Of a stretch of DNA of 64,000 bases, positions 42,671-51,550 are shown in pieces (positions within the stretch are counted from its first letter, which is position 1; every line of letters begins with the position of its first letter). Both the position numbers and the translations under genes were made by a program. Under the pieces are notes generated by a model that was not told where the DNA came from, made no database searches, and was given only the letters and a program-made list of their open reading frames with translations. This DNA comes from an uncultured Dysgonomonas sp. Lineage in GTDB: Bacteria; Bacteroidota; Bacteroidia; Bacteroidales; Dysgonomonadaceae. The DNA lies in NCBI RefSeq assembly GCF_900079725.1, contig NZ_LT599032.1, positions 3,714,053 through 3,778,052 of the forward strand, written 5' to 3'.

Positions 42671-45600
42671 TTATTTTATCGATTCTAGCATAAGCAGTCC
42701 ATCCTGATGATGGGGATCGAGTGTATGCACCTTGGTCAGGTATTTTTTTGCTTCAGCAACATTGCCTAAGCCTAGATTACCTAATCCCATCACATAATAG
42801 CAATGTATCTGATTTCGTGTGTTCAGATTATCTTCCCAAATAGCCAGATCGGGTAGTGAAACTGCAAAATAATCGATCCGGCAGTTGTCGAACAGATGCT
42901 TCTTCCCGTGATCTATAAGCTTATAATAACAACCTTTAGCTCTATCCTTATCGCCTATTGCATCCCAAGCTAATCCCTGATAATATATTTTATCCGGTTG
43001 CTGATCGTTATAGTAAAAAGCCTGCTTTGGTTCGCCGGAGCCTTTTGTCGCTTTTTTGAAATATAATAAAGCTTTTTCTTCATTACCTGCTCCCCTGTAA
43101 GCTAATCCTTTATAATAGTCTATATCGTTTTCTTCAGCATTGCAGAGTTTTCCTTCACCTAAATTGTGAGGATATGAATCTGTTTCATGTAATAACCCGA
43201 TTGCCTCGGCATATTTTCCGTTCTTCATGGCTTGTTTAGCTAATTCAATGCGACAGATCATATATTGTTTGGTGATCTTCCCTTCGCCACCTTCCCATGG
43301 ATGAAATGTACGGATATCAATCAGGTCTTTTGCTTCTTTGTATTTACCCAGTTGATTTAGCAATGTGATACGTTCGATACATAAATCGTCACGTTCCTCT
43401 ACCAGATGGGGGTATTTTTCCATAAAGGCAATTCGAATTTTGGCTGACAATCCTATTTTTTTATATAACTGATCCAGTTCCATGAATATACGTGAATCTG
43501 TAGTATCTAATTCAAATGCTTTTTCGAGGAGCTCTCGAGCCTCTTCTTTCCGGTCAAATTTATTATAATAAGCCAAAGCCAGGTTTCGCAACACTGTGGG
43601 ATATTTGTCGTTCAATTGTTTTGATTTCTCCCAACAGGTCAATGCTTCCCTGTACTGGCGGGCAGCATACCAGAAATTACCCAAATAATAAGGAGCAAAC
43701 GAATCTCCGGGGTTTAACAGTATCGCATCTTGCAAAATGTTTACCTCTTCTATACGATTTGGAAAACATTTTTCGGGAGGCATTTTCGCACCCATCTGAT
43801 AGTATTTGTGTGCTTTTTCTTTTTCGCCTTCCATTGATGATAAGTAGCCCAGAATGTAATATATCATAGGATAAACCTTATTCTTGTCTTTTATCGCATT
43901 GGACAATAAGGCTGAGGCCTCATTATATAATCCTGCCGAGGCAAAATCTAGTGCGTACTCTATATAAGAGTGAACAGCTTCCCGCATCATTGTCTTCATC
44001 TCGTCCAGATCGCTCGGGTTCTGCGTAAGTAGATATTTCTCAAAACGGGCACCCATATTGAATTTATCTATTCTGAGAGATTCCTCTACTAATGATATAG
44101 CTTCCTCTTTTCTACCCAGTTTACGAAGAATCGATATTTTTAATTGGCGGCCTTTGTGATTGTGCCAGTTGCGGATCAAACTGCGGTCTATCCGGTCTAA
44201 TGCCGTACCCCACAAGCCTCTTATGCAATCTATTTGTGCCAGCGCATAGTAACCGGAATCCTGCCATGCTGCATTCCACGTTGCTTTGAAAAAAGCATCG
44301 TATGCTTCATCGAGTTTTCCTTGCATCTTTAAACTCCAGCCTAGGTTATAGTAAGGCTCTCCATCATATGGATTAGGATTACGTTCAGTCAGTGTTGCTA
44401 TTGACTTTTCGAAGAAAGGCGTTGCTTTGGCAAACTGTCCGCGACGGATCAATAACAGACCCACTGCATTATTGCAACGGATATCACCTTCGTCGCGCCT
44501 CAGTGCTTCCATGTAATAATCCATCGGATTGTATGTCGCATGCCGGTACTGCTCTAAATGTAATCCTGTGAGATATAATTGTTCTATTAAGCCTATTTCC
44601 TTTGGCTCTTTGGCTTCCTTTGCAGGTTCAGGAGTCGGCTTTATTTCGGGCTTTTCAGGTTGATAGGTAAGTATAACTTCACCATCTGCCTTGTGGATAG
44701 AAAGTTCCAGATTACTTTCTTCGATATTCCTCGTTTTCAGAATTTTAGAAAAAACATTTGCTGGAGATATATTTGCCTTTTCATCCAGATAAACTATACC
44801 CGAAATATCTTTCAGGACGATACGTAGATTATCATACTCACCCGTTGTATATACGATAACTTCTGCTGTTTCGGATGTTAGCTCTATATTGGCTATTACA
44901 TCCTTATTGGCATTCTTTACATAGCCTACTTCGGTGTATGGCATAAAGTATTGTACCCATGATTTTTCCTCATTTGGCTGTAACCATGTGAAATCAGGTT
45001 GGTTATCAGTATATACACCTGTCATTAACTCAATATAAGGGCCATCTTCATCTGTGAGGTTTCTGTCCCATGCCATACCAAAATCTCCGTTTCCCCATGT
45101 CCATTGCTTTTTACCGGGCGAAATATGATGATCTGCCACATGTAACAATCCGGCTTCCAGATCTTTTTCGTAACCTCCGACAAAATCAAATTTGGACTGG
45201 ATAGCCATATATGATGTGGGTACAGGGATATTTTTATACTTTGATATGTCAACCCCTGCCGAATAGTTTTGTTTGTAATATACACCTGTGGCTATCGGAA
45301 AATTAGATACATCTCGTTTTCCATGATCGAATACTGCATGTACATCAGGTGGAAAGACCGAGTGATAACCATCATTTACTACTACAGCCGGATTGGCCCA
45401 CCACAGAAATGTCTGGGGAAAAGGAGTACGATTGTATACTTTTACTTTTATTTCTATATAAGCTTTGCCCGGATAAAGGGTAAAACCCTGCATTCCTTTG
45501 AGCCTGAACATACGTTCGACTTCGTTGCACCAAACGGTAATACTACCATCTGCATTCTGTTCGATACAGTAATCCGTTCCCAAATAAGTGCTTGGGCGGT

Positions 45601-46012
45601 GATGTTGCGGCCAGTTAAATTCAATACCTCCCGAAATCCATGGACCGGTAAGTCCTACCAAAGCAGGCTTAATCACCTGATTGTAATATACAAAATGTCG
45701 TTTTTTTACTTTATCGTAAGCCATCTGTATACGTCCCCCCAATTCGGGCAGAACCATTACTTTGAGATATTCGTTTTCTATAAACAGGGCTATATAAGCT
45801 TTATTCTTTTTTTTATCAGTCACTGTCTCTATCACCGGATAGGGATAAACTACCCCGGAACTGCCTTGATAGACCCGCTTCTCCAAAAACATCGGATTTT
45901 TTTCTTCTTTGCCGGTTTCATAAGTTGGTAATTGAATAATTTCCTTCCATGCTTTCACAACACCTTTTTCATTCACTTTAGGTTGAATAAGGTAATTTGT
46001 TATTTCTTCCAT
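42671..46012 (-). CDS. DUF5107 domain protein with TPR repeats
   Basis: A 1113 aa protein with no signal peptide, so cytoplasmic. Residues ~1-390 form the DUF5107 domain, which resembles the mutarotase-like fold of many carbohydrate enzymes (EYLKVMVLPELGGRIQMAYDK, FVYYNQVIKPALVGLTGPWISGGIEFNWPQHHRPSTY). A Pro/Glu-rich linker (~455-475) is followed by tetratricopeptide repeats to the C-terminus. Large DUF5107-TPR proteins occur in Bacteroidota sugar loci, but their function is not established. Here it lies upstream of galM in a unit with its own AraC-type promoter. It could bind sugar or regulate metabolism. Confidence 0.85.
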   Translation of the reverse strand: MEEITNYLIQPKVNEKGVVKAWKEIIQLPTYETGKEEKNPMFLEKRVYQGSSGVVYPYPVIETVTDKKKNKAYIALFIENEYLKVMVLPELGGRIQMAYDKVKKRHFVYYNQVIKPALVGLTGPWISGGIEFNWPQHHRPSTYLGTDYCIEQNADGSITVWCNEVERMFRLKGMQGFTLYPGKAYIEIKVKVYNRTPFPQTFLWWANPAVVVNDGYHSVFPPDVHAVFDHGKRDVSNFPIATGVYYKQNYSAGVDISKYKNIPVPTSYMAIQSKFDFVGGYEKDLEAGLLHVADHHISPGKKQWTWGNGDFGMAWDRNLTDEDGPYIELMTGVYTDNQPDFTWLQPNEEKSWVQYFMPYTEVGYVKNANKDVIANIELTSETAEVIVYTTGEYDNLRIVLKDISGIVYLDEKANISPANVFSKILKTRNIEESNLELSIHKADGEVILTYQPEKPEIKPTPEPAKEAKEPKEIGLIEQLYLTGLHLEQYRHATYNPMDYYMEALRRDEGDIRCNNAVGLLLIRRGQFAKATPFFEKSIATLTERNPNPYDGEPYYNLGWSLKMQGKLDEAYDAFFKATWNAAWQDSGYYALAQIDCIRGLWGTALDRIDRSLIRNWHNHKGRQLKISILRKLGRKEEAISLVEESLRIDKFNMGARFEKYLLTQNPSDLDEMKTMMREAVHSYIEYALDFASAGLYNEASALLSNAIKDKNKVYPMIYYILGYLSSMEGEKEKAHKYYQMGAKMPPEKCFPNRIEEVNILQDAILLNPGDSFAPYYLGNFWYAARQYREALTCWEKSKQLNDKYPTVLRNLALAYYNKFDRKEEARELLEKAFELDTTDSRIFMELDQLYKKIGLSAKIRIAFMEKYPHLVEERDDLCIERITLLNQLGKYKEAKDLIDIRTFHPWEGGEGKITKQYMICRIELAKQAMKNGKYAEAIGLLHETDSYPHNLGEGKLCNAEENDIDYYKGLAYRGAGNEEKALLYFKKATKGSGEPKQAFYYNDQQPDKIYYQGLAWDAIGDKDRAKGCYYKLIDHGKKHLFDNCRIDYFAVSLPDLAIWEDNLNTRNQIHCYYVMGLGNLGLGNVAEAKKYLTKVHTLDPHHQDGLLMLESIK

Positions 46013-46069
46013 ATAATTATCTTATTTCATCATTCTTTACTAGTTCAGTTTTTCATATTTTTACATGCA

Positions 46070-46138
46070 TAAAGTTATAGTAGCAACTATAAATAAAAAT
46101 GTATATTTCTTCGCAAAGCATGTAATATATTCCTATTT
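46070..46138 (-). promoter_or_regulatory. PUL promoter B with AraC-type box
   Basis: The -7 element is TAACTTTA on the minus strand (plus 46070-46077), starting transcription about 50 nt before the DUF5107 gene. The box at 46099-46138 has ATGTA at 46099 and 46120 and TATTT at 46134. Spacing is identical to boxes A and C. Confidence 0.75.
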
Positions 46139-46160
46139 TGGGGTTAAACCGGACAGACTC

Positions 46161-48302
46161 TCATTTTATGAAAATCCAATCCTGTATTTTATATCTACTT
46201 TTCTTATATGTGCCTTCCTTATCCATTTTTCTTTTTCCATTCTCTAGACTAAGCGTTATTGTATTAAATTCATTCTTCTTATAATTATAAGTCAGACCAT
46301 CATCTTCAAATAAAGTTGCGGGATTGGCATTCTGTCCATAAACTATCGGTGTGATCTCAAATACCGTATTATCCGCCACATATTGTATTACTTTCGATAA
46401 TGGCAGAATAGCACCTTCTTTTACAAAAATGGGCATTTGACTGAATGTGGCTATTATGTCGTATTCCTTCCCTCCTTCATACTTTTCGTTAGTATTGAAA
46501 TTGTACCAATTACAGCCGGATGGAAAATATACTTTTCGTGAATGTGACTTTTCAAACAAGGGGGTAACTAGGATCGCAGCACCCATCATATACTGATGAT
46601 CGATTATTGCAGCCTTCTTGTCTGTCGGAAAATCCATTACTAATGGGCGAAATGGCGGTATGCCTTTCTGGTAGTAGTTTGCAAATGCATCGTACAGATA
46701 GGGGATTAATTGCATGCGAATATTCACCAGCTTACGTACATTATCCTCCATTTCCCGGGCATTAGGTAAGAATTCGTTATTATTATTCTTTTCTTTATCG
46801 TATTGTAACCAAGGTGGATTCTCGAGAAACCAGTTATCGTTAACAGCAATCGGAGACAATAGAGCCGTCTGGAAACGATGAAAAAAATCATAATCGGAAT
46901 CAGACCGTCTTACTTCCGGTGACCAGAGTAGTCCTCCGAAAGCTGAAGTACACATCATTTGTACATAGTCTTTGTGTCCGTAAATATCACTGTATAATAC
47001 GGCCGGGATAGAAGACATAAATACTCCGGATGCACGATAGTCCTGATATGTTCTTGTATTTTGTTCGACATAGATATCATTCAATGTTTTTGCATATAGG
47101 CTTCCGAAGATTTGGTGCATCTGTTCTCCGTCCATTCCAGAAGGGAACAGGGTCATATCAGGAAATCCCCAATTAGCACTGCCATTATATACATTTGAAT
47201 TATCGCATTCATCCAATTTGAATCCGCTCACACCTTCGGCTATGAGTGTTTTATGATAGTCTTTGAATATTCTTTTTGTTTCTGCTAAAGTAAAATCAGG
47301 TACCAGACCTCCCCAAACCATAAAATCGCCTGAATAAGGCTTTAGCTGTTCCCAGATAGGAGATGTAGGATGTACATAGGCATGCTCCCAAAGGTTGAGG
47401 CGGATATGTTTACTCTCCAATTCGGATATCATTGCCTTATGATCAGGGAAACGGTCTTCATTCCACACATATGAGCATGAATAGGATGCCGTTTGCCATC
47501 CCGGTTCTAGACCGAATACATCGCACGGAATTTGTTTTTCCCGCAGATAATCCAATGCGCGTAAAACTTTCTCTTGCGTAAAATCCGTTTTTGTCCTGTA
47601 TTTAAAGCCGAGTCCCCAAAGAGGAGGCATAGCTCCGCCTCCTGAAAACAAATTGTAGCGTTGAACGACATTTAATAGATTTGTTCCTGAAAAAACAAAT
47701 ATCTCTACCCCTTGGGTGTTGGGTATATCAATGTATACAAAGTCTCCCGATTTTTCATTCTTGTATAATTCCTGTTCCGATGTGAAAACTTCTCCTGTAG
47801 GTTTTGAACTTGGTACTTTAATGGCTTTTTGCTTACTGTTTGTTCCACAAAGAAAAGTTGTGTAACGTGTTGTATTAACAAGTATTCCATATCCTCTATC
47901 TGATACATAGAATGTTTGAGGAGCATGAGATGCCCCTAACGAGTTTTGAGGATGATCATTTACAATCGGTTTCTTTTTTAAGCCTCTTTGTCCGAAGGAA
48001 TTGGTTTGCATCCCGAAACCATACAGTTGCTCATCTTTAAATAATGGTATTTCGATCTGGCATCCGCGCTTGTTGACAATTATATTTATATCTTCTAATG
48101 AAAATGGAATATGCCCCTCGTCCAGTTTTTCTATATTTTCATATAGAGGTTTAACATCTAGCAGGGAGTACGGAGTATATTTCTCCGGTATTCCACAAGT
48201 TAACTTAATTACTCCCTTCGCAACTGTTTCCTTCTTTATTTCGTTCTGAGCCACCAAAGCCGAACTTAGTAAAATACAAACAGACAATATTATTTTCTTC
48301 AT
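46161..48302 (-). CDS. Glycoside hydrolase family 31 enzyme
   Basis: A secreted GH31 alpha-glycosidase of 713 aa. The chosen start, ATG 48302, gives a normal signal peptide (KKIILSVCILLSSALVAQ); the longer frame to 48335 would overlap the upstream gene and lacks one. Catalytic-domain features are WGLGFKYRTK, DVFGLEPGWQ, SGFKLDECDNSNVYN (nucleophile Asp region), SSIPAVLYSDIYGHKDYV (acid/base Asp region) and FRPLVMDFP. GH31 enzymes include alpha-glucosidases, alpha-xylosidases and sulfoquinovosidases; the specificity is not clear from sequence. It is the last gene of the MFS-led operon. Confidence 0.93.
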   Translation of the reverse strand: MKKIILSVCILLSSALVAQNEIKKETVAKGVIKLTCGIPEKYTPYSLLDVKPLYENIEKLDEGHIPFSLEDINIIVNKRGCQIEIPLFKDEQLYGFGMQTNSFGQRGLKKKPIVNDHPQNSLGASHAPQTFYVSDRGYGILVNTTRYTTFLCGTNSKQKAIKVPSSKPTGEVFTSEQELYKNEKSGDFVYIDIPNTQGVEIFVFSGTNLLNVVQRYNLFSGGGAMPPLWGLGFKYRTKTDFTQEKVLRALDYLREKQIPCDVFGLEPGWQTASYSCSYVWNEDRFPDHKAMISELESKHIRLNLWEHAYVHPTSPIWEQLKPYSGDFMVWGGLVPDFTLAETKRIFKDYHKTLIAEGVSGFKLDECDNSNVYNGSANWGFPDMTLFPSGMDGEQMHQIFGSLYAKTLNDIYVEQNTRTYQDYRASGVFMSSIPAVLYSDIYGHKDYVQMMCTSAFGGLLWSPEVRRSDSDYDFFHRFQTALLSPIAVNDNWFLENPPWLQYDKEKNNNNEFLPNAREMEDNVRKLVNIRMQLIPYLYDAFANYYQKGIPPFRPLVMDFPTDKKAAIIDHQYMMGAAILVTPLFEKSHSRKVYFPSGCNWYNFNTNEKYEGGKEYDIIATFSQMPIFVKEGAILPLSKVIQYVADNTVFEITPIVYGQNANPATLFEDDGLTYNYKKNEFNTITLSLENGKRKMDKEGTYKKSRYKIQDWIFIK

Positions 48303-48316
48303 TTTAATTTGCTCTT

Positions 48317-50227
48317 TTAATTTATGAACTGCCATATAGTCTCAATATGCATATTTTTGCCTTTCACGCGAATAAACAGAGGATAAGCATCCTTTCCTTG
48401 TCGAGTTCCTGTGGGCGGTATTCCGGGAGCTTTTCCCAAAATGATTTCAAAATCGCCGTTTACTTTTATTTTTACCTTTGCATTTCTTAGTTGGAATTCG
48501 AAACTATTTTTCATCTGTTTATACTTCGCCTCACTCACTCGACTATAATTTTCTATTATTCGTGCATTTTCCTCCCCGTTGAAGTGAATGGGTTCTGTTA
48601 AGATAAGAGTGTAATCGTAAGTGTGCTCCGTTTCGGAAGTACATACAAATAAATCTTTCAGTGTATTATTTTCAAACTTAAGTTTACGGCTCATATTTAC
48701 ACCATTATAAGCATTATTGGCATCGGCTTCTATCATTCCACTCTCCTTTGTTGCATTGAACCGCTTGATTGTACAATCAGCCTTTTTTTGATTTTCACCA
48801 TCTACGGTAACAGTATTGTGAGCAAATGTTTTTTGATACCAGAGCTGGCAGTCGGGCACTCCATAAGCCGTGGTTCCCAGATCGGGCAGTATTTCCGATT
48901 TGCCATCATGGATACTGATCGACAGCTTATCAGGATGACCATGTAAACCTCCATATGGACCATTCTTCATTACTATTGTCTTTCCATTGTATCTCAGGAT
49001 TGCAACACCTAAATTATCAAAATTGAAAGATGGTAATTTAAGAGGAGTAACTTCGGCCTGATAATTATTGCCATTGACTAACGCTTCGGGCGAAAGTCTT
49101 TCTATCTGTTTGTAGCACTGCTGTAGCAAACTTTTATATAATGGGTTGTTATCCCGGATTGCCATTATTTCATATAGGCTCACTTGTTCGGTCAATGATA
49201 TTCCATACCAGCCATCATTTTGTGACGGGAAGGTTAAATCGGGATAAAGCATATTGACCGGAGCGGAAAACATATTCAGTAATTTCTGGTCATAGAGATT
49301 TATGTTACGGCAACGAACGGCTTCGGCGGTCAGAAGAATTGCTCGCAAAGGATAGAAATGATAGACTACAGACCCTTCGTTCCACCAACCATCAGGGTAT
49401 ACATTTTTGGACATCATATCCCAATAACCATAATCCTTTTTGTTGAGTGCGATATCAATGATACTATCATTTCTTAAAGCAACACCCATAGCAGCAATTG
49501 CTCCGTTGTGCCACACTTGCCAATTGTTTGTCGACCGTTGTTGTAAATGTAAGTCGAGAGAAGGTTTAAATAGATTCTCGCATATTGTCTGTTGTTCTTC
49601 GATAGTCAAAGTCAGTTCTATAACTGAATATACACGTGCGACATCGATGAACCAAACCGATTCGTCGAGGCTTTGAGCAAACATTTTACCGCCAAAATTC
49701 TTAACATTTAAACGCCGTTCACGGTCATGGATTTTATAATGCGGATATTTTGAAGCTAAATCCAATAACATATTTTTAGCCATATTCGGATATTGTTTAT
49801 CTCCTTTTGCCAAGAAAAGGTACGCACAGGCTTTCAAATAGTTGAGATTACTGGCATGAACGAAATTTACCCAGGCCCAATCGTATTTATCTACGCCTAC
49901 CCATTTCTTGCCGCACTGCGAACAATAATGGCCATTAGGACTGTCCCAATCGAATACGAATTGGGTGTTATGCACGGGACAAAAATAGTCGTGCCCATGT
50001 CCTCCTTCCATCGATGGTATTGACAGCGGATGCGTAAGTCTTTCTGCAACTGTCTTTTCCAACTTTTTTATTATTTTATCACCCCACTGTGTGTTTGCCG
50101 AATTCTTTATCCTATTTATTTCTCCGGAAGTGTAAAAGCTAAAGTCGGGCTTTTGCTGTGCAGAAATATAGTCTCCTCTTCCCCAGAACAGGAGGCTAAT
50201 AATACTAAACATAATTATTTTTGACAT
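48317..50227 (-). CDS. Heparinase II/III-like polysaccharide lyase
   Basis: A secreted 636 aa protein (signal to about SAQQ, residue 25). An N-terminal alpha/alpha barrel (~30-380) is followed by a heparinase II/III-like beta-domain (~390-636), with the typical MKNGPYGGLHGHPDKLSISIHDG and AHNTVTVDGENQKK motifs. Such enzymes cleave acidic polysaccharides by beta-elimination at uronic acids. An unusual CPVH (83-86) and CSQC (102-105) pair looks like a small zinc ribbon at the N-terminus. It is next to a GH88 unsaturated-uronyl hydrolase, which acts on lyase products, and that supports a lyase role. Substrate unknown. Confidence 0.85.
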   Translation of the reverse strand: MSKIIMFSIISLLFWGRGDYISAQQKPDFSFYTSGEINRIKNSANTQWGDKIIKKLEKTVAERLTHPLSIPSMEGGHGHDYFCPVHNTQFVFDWDSPNGHYCSQCGKKWVGVDKYDWAWVNFVHASNLNYLKACAYLFLAKGDKQYPNMAKNMLLDLASKYPHYKIHDRERRLNVKNFGGKMFAQSLDESVWFIDVARVYSVIELTLTIEEQQTICENLFKPSLDLHLQQRSTNNWQVWHNGAIAAMGVALRNDSIIDIALNKKDYGYWDMMSKNVYPDGWWNEGSVVYHFYPLRAILLTAEAVRCRNINLYDQKLLNMFSAPVNMLYPDLTFPSQNDGWYGISLTEQVSLYEIMAIRDNNPLYKSLLQQCYKQIERLSPEALVNGNNYQAEVTPLKLPSFNFDNLGVAILRYNGKTIVMKNGPYGGLHGHPDKLSISIHDGKSEILPDLGTTAYGVPDCQLWYQKTFAHNTVTVDGENQKKADCTIKRFNATKESGMIEADANNAYNGVNMSRKLKFENNTLKDLFVCTSETEHTYDYTLILTEPIHFNGEENARIIENYSRVSEAKYKQMKNSFEFQLRNAKVKIKVNGDFEIILGKAPGIPPTGTRQGKDAYPLFIRVKGKNMHIETIWQFIN

Positions 50228-50346
50228 AAGATCTAAATTATCAGAATACTAACTAAGAGATGGATACGGAACGGCAATACATTTCTGAACGGCAATTAAT
50301 TATTGCTGTTATTAGACATAAATAAAAGAAGGGTAGGAGTGAGTCT

Positions 50347-51543
50347 CTAAAAGAGCTTCCCTGTTTCGTTCAACTGTTTTAGCCGGATTAATGCTTCGAT
50401 ATAATAATAATCGGCGTAAATAATAGAAGCTTCAATTTCCGAATTGTTCGGTTTATGTCCGGTCGCATGCAAGAGGAACGCATTGTTTTTATCGCGACTT
50501 TGATATTCGGCTGACGAAAGTGATTCAATTATTTTCATAGCCTTTTGCATATAATTATCTTTCTCTTTCGGATCATCAACATATTGCGACAATTCGATCA
50601 ATGCAGAACAAGTTACAGCCGCCGCCGAAGCGTCACGCGGAGCGTTGGGGATGGCCGGGTCATCGTAATCCCAGTAAGGAATGTAATCTTCCGGAATATC
50701 TCTAAAGAAACGTTCGGTAGCTTTTTGGGCAGTTTTCAGAAATTCAGGATCTTTTGTCTCGCGATAACACATTGTGAATCCATATATCGCCCACGATTGT
50801 CCGCGTGCCCACATTGAACTATCGGAATAACCCTGATGGGTGACGCCTGCAACTTTCTTTCCGGTAATTGTATCGTAAGCAATTACATGGTAGGTGCTGA
50901 AATCTTCCCGAAAATGGTTATTCATTGTTATTTCTGCGTGATGGGTTGCAATCTTCGCTAATTTAGGGGAACCTCCGTTTTTAGCAGCCCAATACAGTAT
51001 TTCGAGGTTAAGCATATTGTCTATTATTGTATTGTGATGCCAATTCATTTTTTTATTGAATCCCGGCCACGAATTGATTGTTCCTACTTTTGGGTTATAC
51101 AAAACAGCTAGTGAATCGGCGCCCCGAAGAAGTATTTCTTTATATTGATGATTTTGTGTTAAACGATAACCGTTTCCCAAACTGCAATAAAGCATAAATC
51201 CCAGATCGTGGTTGTCGGCTTTATAATTCACAATAGGATATAAGGCTTCGGAGAAGCGCTCTGCTTCTTTCAGAATAGTAGTATCTTTTGCCGATTCGTA
51301 CGTATACCATAGGATGCCCGGCCAAAAGCCACTGGTCCAGTCTCGTATGCCTGTGCAATGCCAACTTTTTATCGTATCGGAGATTATGTTTCGGGGCATC
51401 ATATCCGATTTTTCCAGATGAGGAAGACTTTTTTCTACCTGCTGCTTGCAGTATGCCAGGTTTGTATCTACATTAAACTTATTTTCTGTTTTACATGCCA
51501 CCAGAAGGATAAGAGATAAGATTAATAAGGTTAGATTCTTCAT
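50347..51543 (-). CDS. GH88 unsaturated glucuronyl/galacturonyl hydrolase, lipoprotein
   Basis: A 398 aa lipoprotein (lipobox LLVAC, Cys17) of family GH88. It removes the unsaturated uronic acid left by polysaccharide lyases from the non-reducing end. Family motifs are DWTSGFWPGILWYTY (near residue 69; contains a catalytic-region Asp), HDLGFMLYCSLGNGYRL (near 117) and SDSSMWARGQSWAIYGFTMCYRETKD. The alpha/alpha barrel length is typical. It lies between a heparinase-like gene and a GH97 gene with gaps of 119 and 7 bp. Together they point to an acidic target polymer. Confidence 0.93.
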   Translation of the reverse strand: MKNLTLLILSLILLVACKTENKFNVDTNLAYCKQQVEKSLPHLEKSDMMPRNIISDTIKSWHCTGIRDWTSGFWPGILWYTYESAKDTTILKEAERFSEALYPIVNYKADNHDLGFMLYCSLGNGYRLTQNHQYKEILLRGADSLAVLYNPKVGTINSWPGFNKKMNWHHNTIIDNMLNLEILYWAAKNGGSPKLAKIATHHAEITMNNHFREDFSTYHVIAYDTITGKKVAGVTHQGYSDSSMWARGQSWAIYGFTMCYRETKDPEFLKTAQKATERFFRDIPEDYIPYWDYDDPAIPNAPRDASAAAVTCSALIELSQYVDDPKEKDNYMQKAMKIIESLSSAEYQSRDKNNAFLLHATGHKPNNSEIEASIIYADYYYIEALIRLKQLNETGKLF

Positions 51544-51550
51544 AGAGAGA

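Noticed and set aside
48303..48335. Upstream start for the GH31 gene
   Set aside because: It overlaps the end of the heparinase-like gene and adds a charged stretch before the signal peptide.
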